The notes under the pieces: generated by a model | What the model was told of the DNA's origin: nothing | The model's database searches: none | The model's input: only the letters and a program-made list of their open reading frames with translations | Position numbers and translations under genes: made by a program | Part shown: one piece after another, positions 1-11,566 of the stretch | Numbering within the stretch: position 1 is the first letter of the stretch | Layout of the letters: each line of letters starts with the position of its first letter | Assembly: GCF_964355755.1 (NCBI RefSeq) | Contig: NC_092670.1 | Location: forward strand, 24,539,795 to 24,603,794 | DNA length: 64,000 bases | Source: Antedon mediterranea | Taxonomy: Eukaryota; Echinodermata; Crinoidea; Comatulida; Antedonidae | Reading direction: 5' to 3'

Positions 1-230
1 CCTAATAACAATTATTGTGTTTACACAAACAACTGTTGAATTCACAAGTTTCGCTTATCATGGCTGTGTACCAAATGGCATAAACACTTCTCGTTATACA
101 TTGTTATATTTAATTTCTGTAGGACATTGGTATTTTGTATCCCTGATGTAAATTTAAATGTCTGAATTTATATGAAATAGGTTCTTTGGACCCTACAGAA
201 TACACGTATCCGGACAACCACCACCCGGAC

Positions 231-378
231 GCTTTTTTTTTCCTATCCAATTAAGCCAGAAATCATGAATAATTAATTACCTTCTATTTTCTATTATTAA
301 GAATTGCAAGATAGTTGATCTACTTCCTAAATATACTGAACCTAACCCTCTAAATAATCTCTCAAATATTACAAACAA
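231..378 (+). mobile_element. 5' part of a TIR element (MITE), truncated
   Basis: It starts GCTTTTTTTTTCCTATCCAA directly after CACCCGGAC and matches the left half of the complete 371-bp element at 52718-53088. The right half is missing: the match stops where the chitinase fragment starts near 379. It is the counterpart of the M3 copy inside the duplicated module, not an independent insertion. Confidence 0.65.
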
Positions 379-696
379 CCCTCCAGAGGATAAACAACGT
401 TTCACACTTTTGGTTCAGGTAAGATGACATTATTTAGGATTAAATGCTAAAGCGCTCTGAATGATTAACAAACTATAATTTTCAATAATTATTATCGTGG
501 AAAGAATTCAAAATTGATTTTAAAATTCATATTAGAACGTTTGTCGGTTTAGTATAATGCATTATGAATACTAAATAGATATATAGATAACAAATATAAA
601 CTAAATATTATTAATTTTCCTTACAACCATAATCGCAATGTTTTGGTAAATTTATAATTGATTACTAACTTAATCATCATCGATCTGCCAAGTCTA
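379..696 (+). pseudogene. Captured chitinase exon 3 end plus splice donor plus intron 3
   Basis: The first part encodes [12 protein letters not shown] followed by a GTAAG donor, the same codons as the end of gene A exon 3 (minus strand, 44357-44404). The next roughly 270 bases match gene A intron 3 down to the ATCGATCTGCCA block (44099-44120 in gene A). Only part of one exon is present, with no acceptor, so it cannot be a gene. Two more copies lie at 50612-50917 and 53175-53488. This copy lacks the first few codons found in the other two. Confidence 0.85.
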
Positions 697-839
697 CTCA
701 GTGGTGTGGACGACATACCGTACCATACGTTTCTTCTCTCCTTAGTTCATGTGATAGCTAAAAAAAATACCTTTTTAAAAACAAATTGCAAGAAGAAAGG
801 TTTTTATATGAAATAGGTTCTTTGGACCCTACAGAATAC

Positions 840-2590
840 ATCTATAAATGCGTATCCGGATATTCACCCCCTGGACATTTACCCCCCGGAAAACTACCCC
901 CCGGACAACCACCACCTGGACAACTACCCCCTTAGGACAACTACCCCTTTAGGACAACTACCCCCCGGACAAATACCACCCCCCGGACAACAAACCCCTT
1001 AAAACAACAACCCCCTTAGGACAACTACCCACTGGACCTGGACAATACTCCGAGGGCAAATAATCTTTTAGGACAACTACCTCTGTAGGACAACTAACCC
1101 CTGGACAACTACCACCCAGACAACTATCCCTTTAGAACAACTACCCCCGGACGGACAACTACCACCCAGACCATTCAACAACCTGACTCTGCAACAGTGT
1201 ATAATAGGAATTAATAACTATATTTTAATTCGTTACTTTGACGAATTACTATTCATTATTGTAAACAAAAGTAAAAGATTGAACATAAATATAGTCCTAA
1301 GGGAGGGGGTAGTTGTCCGGGGTAAGGTTGTCCGGGGGTAGTTGACCGGAGGGTAGTTGTCGAAGGGGTAGGTGTCCTAGAACCAGTTGTCCTAGTGGGT
1401 AGTTGTCCTGGGGGTAATTGCTCGGGTGGTAGTTATCCTAGGTTAACCACCCGGACAACTAACCCCCTAGAGCAACTACCACCCGGACAATTACCCTAGG
1501 ATAACTACCACCCGGGCAATTACCCCCAGGACAACTACCCACTAGGACAACTAGCACCATCCAGACAACTACCACCCGGACAACTACCCCCCTAGGGCAA
1601 ATACCACCCGGACAACTACCCCCCCCCCCCCTTAGGGCAACTACCACCCGGACAATTACCATAGGTTAACTACCACCCGGACAATTACCCCTAGGACAAC
1701 TACCCACTAGGACAACTACCACCCGGACAACTACCCCCTAGGACAACTACCACCCGGACAACTACCCGCCTAGGGCAACTACCACCCGGACAACTACCCC
1801 CCTAGGGCAACTACCACCCGGACAATTATCCCTAGGACAACTACCCACTAGGACAACTACTACACAGACAACTACCACCCGGACAACTACCCCGCTAAGG
1901 CAACTACCACCCGGACAATTACCATAGAATAACTACCACCCGGACAATTACTCCCCGGACAACTACCCACTAGGACAACTACCACCCGGACAACTACCCC
2001 CCTAGGGCAACTACCACCCGGACAACTACCCGCCTAGGGCAACTACCACCCGGACAACTACCCCCCTAGGGCAACTACCACCCGGACAATTATCCCTAGG
2101 ACAACTACCCACTAGGACAACTACTACCCAGACAACTACCACCCGGACAACTACCCGCCTAAGGCAACTACCACCCAGACAACTACCCCCCTAGGGCAAC
2201 TACCACCCGGACAATTATCCCTAGGACAACTACTACCCAGACAACTACCACCCGGACAACTACCCCCCTAGAGCAACTACCACCCGGACAATTACCATAG
2301 AATAACTACCACTCGGACAATTACCCCTAGGACAACTACCCACTAGGACAACTACCACCCGGACAACTACCAACCGGACAACTACCCTCCTAGGGCAACT
2401 ACCACCCGGACAACTACCCTAGGATAACTACCCACTAAGATAACTACCCCCTAGGACAACTACTACTCAGACAACTACTCCAAGGATAACTACCCACTAG
2501 GACAACTACCCCCTAGGACAACTACAGTAGGCCTTCCACCAGGACAATTACCACCTAGGATAACTACACCCCTAGGACAACTACCACCTG
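840..2590. repeat. Minisatellite, 15-16 bp unit GGACAACTACCACCC
   Basis: A long array of variant units such as GGACAACTACCACCC and GGACAACTACCCCCTA. Positions 840-1190 and 1445-2590 carry the C-rich form on the plus strand, whereas 1296-1440 carries the G-rich complement, so an inverted segment sits inside the array. About 1190-1295 is unrelated AT-rich DNA. C runs occur near 1620. Related blocks lie at 50390-50605, 53672-54007 and 58810-58960. It is non-coding: open frames across it are short and depend on unit length. Confidence 0.9.
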
Positions 2591-2649
2591 GACCACTAGC
2601 ACTACCCTATCCACAACAACAACAGGGGCTGTGAGATGGACAAGTACAA

Positions 2650-2735
2650 CAAGTAAAACAAATACACCGATATAAAGGTGTCATTTTCCGATAAAGATTA
2701 TTATATTATTGATTGATTGATTATTTGATACCTTT
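2650..2735 (+). mobile_element. Retroposon-like 3' end with CACC/GGTG hairpin and GATT tail
   Basis: The sequence CACCGATATAAAGGTG can form a small hairpin. It is followed by ATAAAGATTATTATATT and GATT repeats. The same arrangement occurs at 51180-51260 and 59020-59085 in the other module copies. Hairpin plus short-repeat tail is usual for LINE or SINE 3' ends; no coding part is attached, so the family is not assignable. Confidence 0.45.
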
Positions 2736-3515
2736 ATTTTAGAATAAACATTCCATATATAATACATCTACAAAAACAACAATAATACAAAACGAAAATC
2801 ACACTAAAATATGATTTTCTTCCATTAGTGAAGAGATTTGAAGATCGTTCGTATTAGTTCGTATTACACTAACAAGATTATTTTCGATATTCAAAACTCT
2901 TATTCTAAAGCCACAGACGCACTGTGCGTCGTACATGCTCGTAAAAAAAGAAGGTATTCTCCTCGTAGAAAAGATGTTACTAGCACTACAGTGCTTAGGT
3001 AAGCCTATCAACATTCTCAATGAGTTGTAAAAGAACAGTGTGTTACACCCGAACCTAATATAACGGCAGTACAGATCAATACAAAAAGACCTGAAAAAAT
3101 TTATTTAACTGTCTCATTACATCTACTGAAACGAGTGTTACCTCGAATGCAAAGAGCTCAGCGATACTGGCGATTAATGTCATCAGAATCATCTAAATTG
3201 TTACGTAAATATAGGTAAGTGAGTCATTGACGTAAGATAATATATTATTATTTAGTATGATATGAGATACCACAAAAAAAAGTCAAAGGTGTAACATAGT
3301 ACGAATGAAAAACGCAATTAATTAAAAATATATTGTCGGTCCCCCTGAAAAAAATTATTATTATTGTTTTAATATGCCATTTTAATGTCACATAATAGTT
3401 ATTCAATTATTTCACGAAAGTTGGATCGCCAAAAAAAAAACATTTACCCGGAAAACTGTAGACCCTACCTAATCTAACAAAATAGTCAAATTGCCATAAA
3501 TTGTTTTTGTCTTGA
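2736..3515. repeat. Tail of compound module M1
   Basis: This non-coding stretch matches 59090-59881, and its first part also matches 51260-51460. It includes the palindrome-like GCACTGTGCGTC near 2920-2930 and the GTATTCTCCTCGTAGAAAAG block near 2955, where the M2 copy carries an inserted element. I see no conserved reading frame. Confidence 0.6.
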
Positions 3516-3724
3516 AATTAAATCAATAATTGTGTTCGGTTTTTTTCCATGAAAGAAAACTGCAAAATGGCCATTTCAAAGTCTGGTTTTATATAAATCT
3601 TTATTTTTCATGGCTTTTGGGGGACAAAACATCTCATGTACTCTAGTAGCTGAAATATTTGACTCATTAGTAGGCGCATCATAGAGATGCGGCCGGTCGG
3701 AGTGAATTGCGGCCGGAGTTATTA

Positions 3725-4300
3725 TGAACGGTCGCTAATTGAAAGTGTTTGAACTAAAGTGATCTATAATTAAGAGGACCAGTACAATTACTTGTTTTTT
3801 ATCACATGATTAAAAACTATTTTATGCTTTTCTTGTCTTTACTCATACAAAATAATATAACGGTCGCTAATTGGAAGTGTCGTAAAGTGATCTATAATTG
3901 GAAGAAGACCAGTACAATTACTTGTTTTTTATCACATGATTAAAAACTATTTATGCTTCTTGTCTTTACTCATACAAAATAATATAACGGTCGCTAATTG
4001 GAAGTGTCGTAAAGTGATCTATAATTGGAAGTGTCTTATTAAACTAAAGTGATCTATAATTAGAAGAGGACCAGTACAATTACTTGTTTTTATCACATGA
4101 TTATAAACTATTTATTCTCCTCATTGTCTTTATTCATGCAAAATAATAAAATGGTCGCTAATTGGAAGTGATCTTTAATTGGAAGAGAACCAGTATAATT
4201 GCTTGTTTTTATCACATGATTAATATTATATTATTATTTATTCTTCTTAATTGTCTTTATTCATACCAAAAAAAATGATGGTCGCTAATTGGATGTGTTT
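3725..4300 (+). repeat. Tandem repeat, about 130-150 bp unit
   Basis: At least four units begin at or near CGGTCGCTAATTG (about 3730, 3862, 3988 and 4155, with a partial near 4280). Each continues through AAAGTGATCTATAATT, GACCAGTACAATTACTTG, TTTTTATCACATGATTA and CTTTACTCATACAAAATAAT. Small deletions distinguish the units. This is satellite-like, non-coding DNA. Confidence 0.85.
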
Positions 4301-4920
4301 TAAACAAAGCGATCTTTGACAAATAAAAACTAAACTTGACATTATTAACAACTAGCAATTATACCCGCCCCAGGGCGGATTTTAAAATTAGTTTAAAGCC
4401 TTCTCAGTACATAACACCCGACGCCAGTGAGCGGGGTTGGTGAAATCTGTCCGTAATAGGTTACTTTTCTGTCCATAATAGGTTACTTTCTGTCCATAAT
4501 AGGGACTAGAGGGCGCTGTTGTTTGTCCATAATAGGTGACTTTCATAATTGGCTGTCCAAAATAGGTGACTTTTTGTCCACAATAGGCGAGTTTATTGGA
4601 GTAGTGCGCCATCCATTGTGTTGTAACTGATTTCTCCATGGTTGTCCATAATAGGTGATTTTTTTGGCGTACTCGTACATACGTAGTTTATTTCGCGAGT
4701 AGAAGTAGGCCTAATACTAATTTGCTTTCTGTTCAGACTTCGAGGCTACCTAGGAGGCCTAATTAGTATATAAATATTTAAGGCTTTCTAGCCTACTAGG
4801 CCTAGCTAGGCTAGTCCTGTTAGTTAGGCTACCTCTATAGGCCTACTAGTACTACTAGCCTAGGCCTAGTCCAATTGTTATTGTCCACTAATAATAATGA
4901 AATGTTAAATTTATTCAGCA

Positions 4921-6525
4921 ACAAATAATTTAATTTGAACTTCATTTTAGGTTTGACAGTACGGACAGACATTACGCAACTTACCATACTATTGCAAGTT
5001 TAAATAAATCACCAAACCCACACGTTCTTTTACAAAAATAAAAAATACCCCATAATACTCTAATAATAATATTGATAAAGTTTTATTTTTTTAAGATAAT
5101 GAAAATGTAAACTGTTATTTTTATAAAGGCATTGGTGTTTCAATGTAATTGTTGTATTTTTTTTTCTTTGGACTTATTTTGTTTTGTTAACAGTAATAAT
5201 AAAAATCAATTTAATATTGAAAAAGACATCACAGTTCAGCACTTCATTTCGTCATTTTAGGTCCTCCCCTATTTCAAAATTCTGGATCCACATAGCTCAA
5301 TGACAAACGATCCCAGTCAAAAGTGTATCAACAGCAGCACATCTCATCCATTTATTATATTGTTTAATTAAATGAATCAATTTTAATGTTTAATAATAAG
5401 AAATACGACAACACCTTTGTTCTGTATTCAGAACAGTTTATTCAAAATCTAAATCACATTTAAAAAATACTGAATTATATTAATTTTAAAAGTGTAAAAA
5501 CATGGTTAAACTACAATTTAAAAAATAGCAAGGATAAATAAAATGCACCATAATTATTATGTTTATTACTATAATTATTGATCGATGATTATGATCAAAA
5601 ATAATATGTTGAAGTGATGTACTTTTTCATTTCAGCAGCATACTGTATATGAGCAGAATATCAAACATCTGTATGCCTATAATAAAAAAAAAAGGAAGCA
5701 TTTAAATACTATAATAATGTTTAAGTATTTTATAATGCAAGTAACTTCAATCTTAGTAATGCTGAGACAAATTTTCATGTTGTATGGTGGGAAACAGTAT
5801 GGTGGGAAACAGTTATGTTTAAATATTTTATTGCATTTAAAAAAAGATATGTAGGATTGTTTTACTAAATTTAAGTTTATACCAGTTGTTAGAGTCAATT
5901 ATTACCATACTCACTATATGAAAACTGATATTAAATGTTTTAAAGACAAATGCTTTATTGAATGAATGCTTTAATAATATAACATTCAATTAAATTTTGA
6001 AATATTTTCTGCATGAATTTGTTAGTGGATTTATCTATTCTTTTTACTGTGATTGTAATGTTTATAATGAATGGAAAAAAAAATATCTACTTTTAATTTC
6101 TTAGCAATTCAAATGAATAGAATATTTCAAATCAGAATGTTAAAAATTAATTTTCATGTATTGTCAGTTTTTCTACTACGGTACTGATAAAATTCAGTTT
6201 GTCTCTCTGAAAATGTTTGACTAAATTGTATCCTTCTTTTCCGAAGATTACTTTTGCAAACAAATACTTTTTCTAAATAGGCTTCTTCTTGGGATTTTAC
6301 AGTATCTTGGTCATATTGAAAAATGTCCTAAAAGATGTAGGCCTAGTGGGTTGTATGTAAAGTATTATTCTTCAATTGTAAGTTGGGCCTATCTGTTACT
6401 TACCCTAGTTAATGTCCATGCTACTGTACTATAACATTGATCAGAAGATACACTGTACACAATCTTTGATACATGCAAAAAATATGGAAAAATTGAGATT
6501 TAAATAGATGACATAATTAATAACA
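4921..6525. other. AT-rich spacer of the foldback element, no gene seen
   Basis: Strongly AT-rich DNA with homopolymer runs and short frames that show no family resemblance. It lies between the left arm and the nested Helitron-like element. Nothing coding can be supported. Confidence 0.6.
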
Positions 6526-7967
6526 CTAGATGGTACGCTCGCTTCGCTCGCGTACCATCTAGGTCGTGCCCACAGATGGTTCTCGAATACATAATAATTT
6601 CAGCGTTAAAAAACTGGCGATTTCAAATGTACGTACCGCAGGAAAATAATACATGTCGTTTACAGGAACGAATAAATAGACACTGTGATTTATGTACTCA
6701 ACTAAAATTAGCACCCTATTACTTCCGAAAGAGAAACTTGTCACAAAATAAGACCAATTGTTTAAGTCAAATTTAAACAAACTTAATTTGTGTTTTGTAT
6801 GTAACATTAGGGTTGAGGGATGGGGAAGAGGATGGGTGCAAAGAGGAACAATGTTAAAATATATTCTTTATCTATTTAGTAACGAAATATTAATTGCTTT
6901 CATGTTTTACAAATAATATACCACTAAACACAGTAAAACATTGCGATGTAATACTTTGTTGAAACTATCACCGTCCTAGTCGATTGAAATAGTACAGCAC
7001 ATGTAACGATACATCACTACGACGTGTATATGTTTATAATATAATGTAAAACAATTTGTGAAAACCACCTCTATTCGGGGAAAATCATAAATTCGATTTA
7101 ATCGTCAATAAATATTAAATTATCTAACTCAACTTAATTAGTAGGCCTAATGGTTTTCAATTGTTTCTTAGAGCCAATTCATACTTAAGTTGGTTCCTAC
7201 CCTACCCACCAAAGTTGTTCTGCGTTTAAGGCATGTGATGTACCGTAGGCCTATTCTCTACTGGTTTTACAACGCTACTTATGCCAGTGAGGGAAAGGTG
7301 ATGATGTGGGTGGTTTAACTGCAATAATAAAGATTTGTACATAATATACGGCGAGTGAAAACGCTAGCTCATTATCCGTTTAAAAAAAAATTATATCCAA
7401 CCTCTGCAGCACAGATTAAAAACAAAAATGGATCGAATTTCGAGTATACAGTACTGTACTTGCCTTTACGACGCCTGAGGGAATAGACACTTGTGAAACA
7501 GAGATTGGAATGTTCCATTCATCGCAAATCAATACATTTGTATAATCGTATATTAAATCTATCAAAATAGTATTTTTTAAGAAAATCGGCCTGTCTTCAA
7601 CATTATGATGATGTACTCTAACTGTTTAACCAGTTTTCAGCTGTTAAAAACAATGATCGTAGGAGGAGATAGGAAAATGCGAAGCCTCCTCGTATTTTTG
7701 TGGCGGGTATTTTTCAAGATGGACATCCATTAGACAGTGTATACCACGATCGGAAAACACCCCTATTTGGGGCAAATCGTTGAACCTAAATTCGTTTTAA
7801 TCGTCAATAACTAATTACCTAACTCAATTTAATTAGTAAACAGGGTTACATCAGATGGTTAAAATCAGTACCGAAAGTATGAACCAACTTTATATACCAT
7901 CGAGTAAAAATTCTAGAAATAAACCGAGATTTACCGAATTTTGCCCTTACGTAAATTTATATATAGA
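6526..7967 (-). mobile_element. Non-autonomous Helitron-like element H2
   Basis: Read on the minus strand it starts TCTATATATAAATTTACG after an A (7968) and ends in CTAG (6529-6526) followed by a T (6525). A palindrome, TGGTACGCGAGCGAAGCGAG and its continuation, occupies the 3' end. TC start, CTRR end with hairpin and insertion between A and T are the Helitron hallmarks. The same ends occur in H1 (41005-43415). The hairpin directly abuts CTAG instead of standing about 10 bases away, which is atypical. No Rep/helicase frame is present, so it would need an autonomous partner. Confidence 0.65.
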
Positions 7968-8597
7968 TACAGTAACAATAGCTCTGGCTCTACTATACTG
8001 CCAACCTACTAACTGTCCGAACTGTCTGGATAAGACTCATTTATTCAAAAAATAATAAAAAAAAAACAAAAATTTAAATAGGTCAATCTAGCAATCTAGA
8101 TGTCTGTGATTTGAAGACAAACTACCAATAGGTCTAGTAGACTAGGCTAGTAGTAGCTGATTTCGGTCTTCAAAGTATAGTAGTGGGCGGTGGTGGCAGT
8201 GGTATTAGTAAAAGACTGTATAGTGACTAGTCCGTCAGACCTGACCTGCAGTTAGGCAGTATAGTTACGAGTAGGCCTAGGCCCTCGTCTGTAAAATATT
8301 CATATTAAAAAAATAAAATAATAAAAAAACAGATGAAGATAGGCCTAGTTGTTTGTAGTAGGAAACCTATCTACCTAATATGAGCCCATGTCATTTGTAT
8401 TCCTCCCCTGCTGTAAGGTAGGCCTAGAAAAAAAAAAGCTCACATTTCATTAGTGGACAATAACAAATGGACTCCAGCTAAGCTAGTAGGCCTAGTACTA
8501 GTAGTACTAGGCCTGACTGAGGTAGCCTAACTAAAACAGGACTAGCCTAGGCTAGGCCTAGAGGCTAGAGAGACTTAAATAATTATACTAATTAGTA
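7968..8597. other. Spacer and inner right arm of the foldback element
   Basis: About 8060-8440 is spacer with TAGGCCTAG palindromes. About 8450-8597 is the reverse complement of the inner left arm (4700-4920). The short plus-strand frame ending at 8055 starts inside the Helitron-like element and has no recognisable domain. Confidence 0.5.
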
Positions 8598-9604
8598 CGG
8601 TGGCCTATAAGTGTCACGGCAACTTTCAAAAAATATCACGGCAATTTTTTCAAAAAAAGCCACGGCAATTTGAAAAAAGCCACGGCAATTTGAAAAAAGC
8701 CACGGCAATTTGAAAAAAGCCACGGCAAATTAAAAATAAAACATCACGGCAAATTAAAAATAAAACATCGCGGCAATTTAACAAAAATACCAGGGCAACT
8801 TAAAGATGAAACACCACGGCAAATTAGTATTGAAACACCACGGCAAATTAATAGTGAAACACCACGGCAAATTACAGAATGCCACGGCGGAAGTGAGTTA
8901 CCACGGCGGAAGTGAAACCTTTGGAATCTTCGATTTTTTCTGAGGTAAGTAATTATTTGTGCATTGATGTAAATATTATATTAATTTATTTAACTGCAGC
9001 AGTTTACGTGTTTATTGCACTCTTCTTGAACTTTCTAGGCCGGGCTAGACCATAGGCCTTATTACAAGGTAGGCCTAGGCCCTATAACATTCTACAATGT
9101 TTTAATATATTTACAGTAATCTGTTTTATATAACAAGTTGTTTTTACAGTAGACCTAGCTACTACTGTAGGCCTAAGGCCTAGGGCTAGTAGTAGGCATA
9201 GCTAGGCCTAGTGCAATAAACACATAAATGCTGCAGTTAAATATAATAAATTAATATAATAATATTTACTTCAATGCACAAATAATTACTTAAACTACCT
9301 CAGAAAAAAATCGAAGATTCCAAAGGTTTCACTTCCGCCGTGGTAACTCACTTCCGCCGTGGCATTCTGTAATTTGCCGTGGTGTTTCATTACTAATTTG
9401 CCGTGGTGTTTCAATACTAATTTGCCGTGGTGTTTCATTTTTAAGTTGCCGTGGTATTTTTGTTAAATTGCCGCGATGTTTTATTTTTAATTTGCCGTGA
9501 TGTTTTATTTTTAATTTGCCGTGGCTTTTTTCAAATTGCCGTGGCTTTTTTTGAAAGTTGCCGTGATATTTTTTGAAAGTTGCCGTGACACTTATAGGCC
9601 ACCG
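8598..9604. mobile_element. 1,007-bp palindromic element with CACGGCAA repeats
   Basis: Ends are CGGTGGCCTATAAGTGTCAC and its exact complement, flanked by TA on both sides (8596-8597 and 9605-9606). Each arm of roughly 330-380 bases holds about 14 spaced copies of CACGGCAA (left) or TTGCCGTG (right), followed by CGGAAGTGA blocks. The centre is AT-rich with TAGGCCTAG motifs. It interrupts the right arm of the surrounding foldback, so it inserted later. TA duplication plus long inverted repeats suggests a MITE of a TA-targeting superfamily; no transposase is present. Confidence 0.75.
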
Positions 9605-10062
9605 TAAATTAGGCCTAGGCCTCCTACTATCTAGGCCTAGGTAGCCTCGAAGTCTGAAGAGAAAGCAAATTAGTATTAACTAATAATACTATTACTTCTA
9701 CTCGCGAAATAAACTACGTATGTATGTACGATCGAGTACGCCAACAAAATCACCTATTATGGACAACACAATGGATGGCGCACTACTCCAATAAACTCGC
9801 CTATTGTGGACAAAAAGTCGCCTATTTTGGACAGCCAATTATGAAAGTTACCTATTATGGACAAACAACAGCGCCCTCTAGTCCCTATTATGGACAGAAA
9901 ATCCCCTATTATGGACAGAAAAGTAACCTATTATGGACAGATTTCACCAACCCTATTGTACAAATCTGCTGCAATTTCCACCATCCGGGTTAAATTATAT
10001 CTTTCTATATTTGGAAATTGTTACTCCTAATATGGAAGATTATTCCCGCCACAAAATTTTGG

Positions 10063-11330
10063 TATAAATAGCCCAGGAAATGAAGACAGAGCTTATCGAA
10101 GAAAAAAGTGCAGATGGAGGTGTTTGTTGAGGTAGGCTACATGATTTATTTGTTTGGTTTCGTAGGGAATCCGGCACTTTTCTCATCAGCACGGAACCTT
10201 TATAAAAACTTAGTGGTTGGTTATTAGGTTATTAATCTATCTTTTCTGAAAGTTTAAGCTTGGTTCAGCTTGTGGGACGGATTCAATATCCGTTCAAAGC
10301 TGGGGATATATTCTAAGCAGACTCCATCTTGGATTCGTATGTTTAGTACAGGCCGTGTGGTTGAGTAATTTCAATCCTTCAAAATCACTATGTGCAATCC
10401 GTTTTTAAATCAGTTAATATACCAAAATATGTTATTAGTAGCTTTATTATTTTGAATTTGATGCTAGTTTGGTAAATATTGCAATATAATTGTAGATTAT
10501 TTGGTTGTAAAAAAATGTACCCAACTTGTATTATCTAGGCCTAGACTAGGCCTAGCCCATTTGACGGAAACCCAGTGCTATTTGTAGAGGGATAGAGAGG
10601 GCCGCAGGCTAGTTTTTAGTGGCATATCGCCGACTTATTATAATCAATGTGAAGCCATATTATGTTTAAAATGTTGAATCTATATCCACTGAATTATGGA
10701 TATATATCGTCGGATATTTAAAGAAAGTCCTAGGCCTAGGCCTAGACCTTTTAATTTATTTAATTAATTTAGGACTATATTACGGGAAATTCTTTTGCCA
10801 AAGAAAAGAAAATATGTTGTGGCTGTTGGAGGTTTGTAAATATATAATGACAATAATGTAGCCTAGGCTAGGAAGGACTGTAGGTAGGATTAGGTAATTT
10901 GGATGGTCGTACATAGGATGATATTTAGGTTGAAATTTTCAGACCGTTTATATATACAGTATAGTAGTGATCATGGCGACAACATTTAGGATGACTAAAG
11001 TTGACATTAAAATTATTTAACTATGAATAGCTCATTATTGGTGTTTTTTTTCTTTCAGGTTTCTAAGAATAAACTATCCGACTTGTGATTCATCTTGTGC
11101 TACAAAAACAATCCTATTTTGATATTTGTAAATTGATGTACGTAACAGATGTCTTTAAAAATAAAAAAAAAATAAAAATGTTTATTATCGTGATGATTTA
11201 ACTCAAATATTGACATATATAACTTGATATTTTAGCCTGAGCAAGATAGTTTGATAGGCATATTTTACTTCGATGTAAACAAGATATTACATGTTATACT
11301 GTATGTAAAATACTTTTGTGTAAATAAAAT
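10063..11330 (+). other. Candidate two-exon transcript with a tiny ORF
   Basis: TATAAATA at 10063-10070 is followed about 30 bases later by a possible exon containing AAGTGCAGATGGAGGTG. It ends at a GAG/GTAGGC donor (exon end 10131). A good acceptor, TTTTTTTCTTTCAG, ends at 11058. Joined, the frame would be only 15 codons (ATG at 10114, TGA at 11086-11088). AATAAA-like signals lie near 11161 and 11323. These are sequence signals only; no homology is recognised. It could be a non-coding RNA or chance. Confidence 0.25.
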
Positions 11331-11566
11331 TATTTAATGGTGGTTAATTTATTAACTTGTTAATTTGTTTGTTAGTTATGATGGTATATTATTAATTATT
11401 TAGTTAGTAACCAAAGTGGAGTGGATTCGTGGCAGTTGCAACTTGACTGTAATATGCATATATATAATATGTACTTCTTCTTGGATAAAGTTATAAGGAA
11501 AATAAGCAATAATAAAAATTAAATATTTATTTTGCCATAAAGAAAGCAAAAACTAAACATACAGTA

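Larger units (their letters stand above)
1..3515 (+). repeat. Compound repeat module, copy M1 (left end cut by window edge)
   Basis: This segment recurs, in the same order, at 49901-52374 (M2) and 52375-59881 (M3). Shared landmarks are a leader near position 1 (also near 50024 and 52503), a TIR-element piece, a fragment of a chitinase exon with its intron, a GGACAACTACCACCC minisatellite, a retroposon-like 3' end with GATT repeats, and a tail ending near 3515 (59881 in M3). I see no gene of its own. The nature of the whole unit is unknown; it may be a segmental duplication or a large non-autonomous element. Confidence 0.8.
4433..9953. mobile_element. Foldback element with arms rich in CCTATTATGGACAG repeats
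   Basis: The left arm (about 4433-4920) is the reverse complement of the right arm (about 8450-8597 continued by 9605-9953). Outer ends read GGTTGGTGAAATCTGTCC on the left and GGACAGATTTCACCAACC on the right. Each arm carries several copies of the 15-base motif TCCATAATAGGTGAC or its complement. The right arm is split by the 1-kb element at 8598-9604, and the central spacer holds the Helitron-like element at 6526-7967. No transposase is visible. Minus-strand 4388-4639 and plus-strand 9724-9993 frames are only the arm repeats read through. Clear target duplications were not found. Confidence 0.75.

Noticed and set aside
1459-1662. Minus-strand glycine/valine-rich frame
   Set aside because: It is the GGACAACTACC minisatellite read backwards; there is no start context and no conservation among array copies.
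4388-4639. Frames with repeated KVTYYGQ (also 9724-9993)
   Set aside because: Products of the short repeats in the foldback arms; the two are reverse complements of each other at DNA level, as expected of TIRs and not of two genes.
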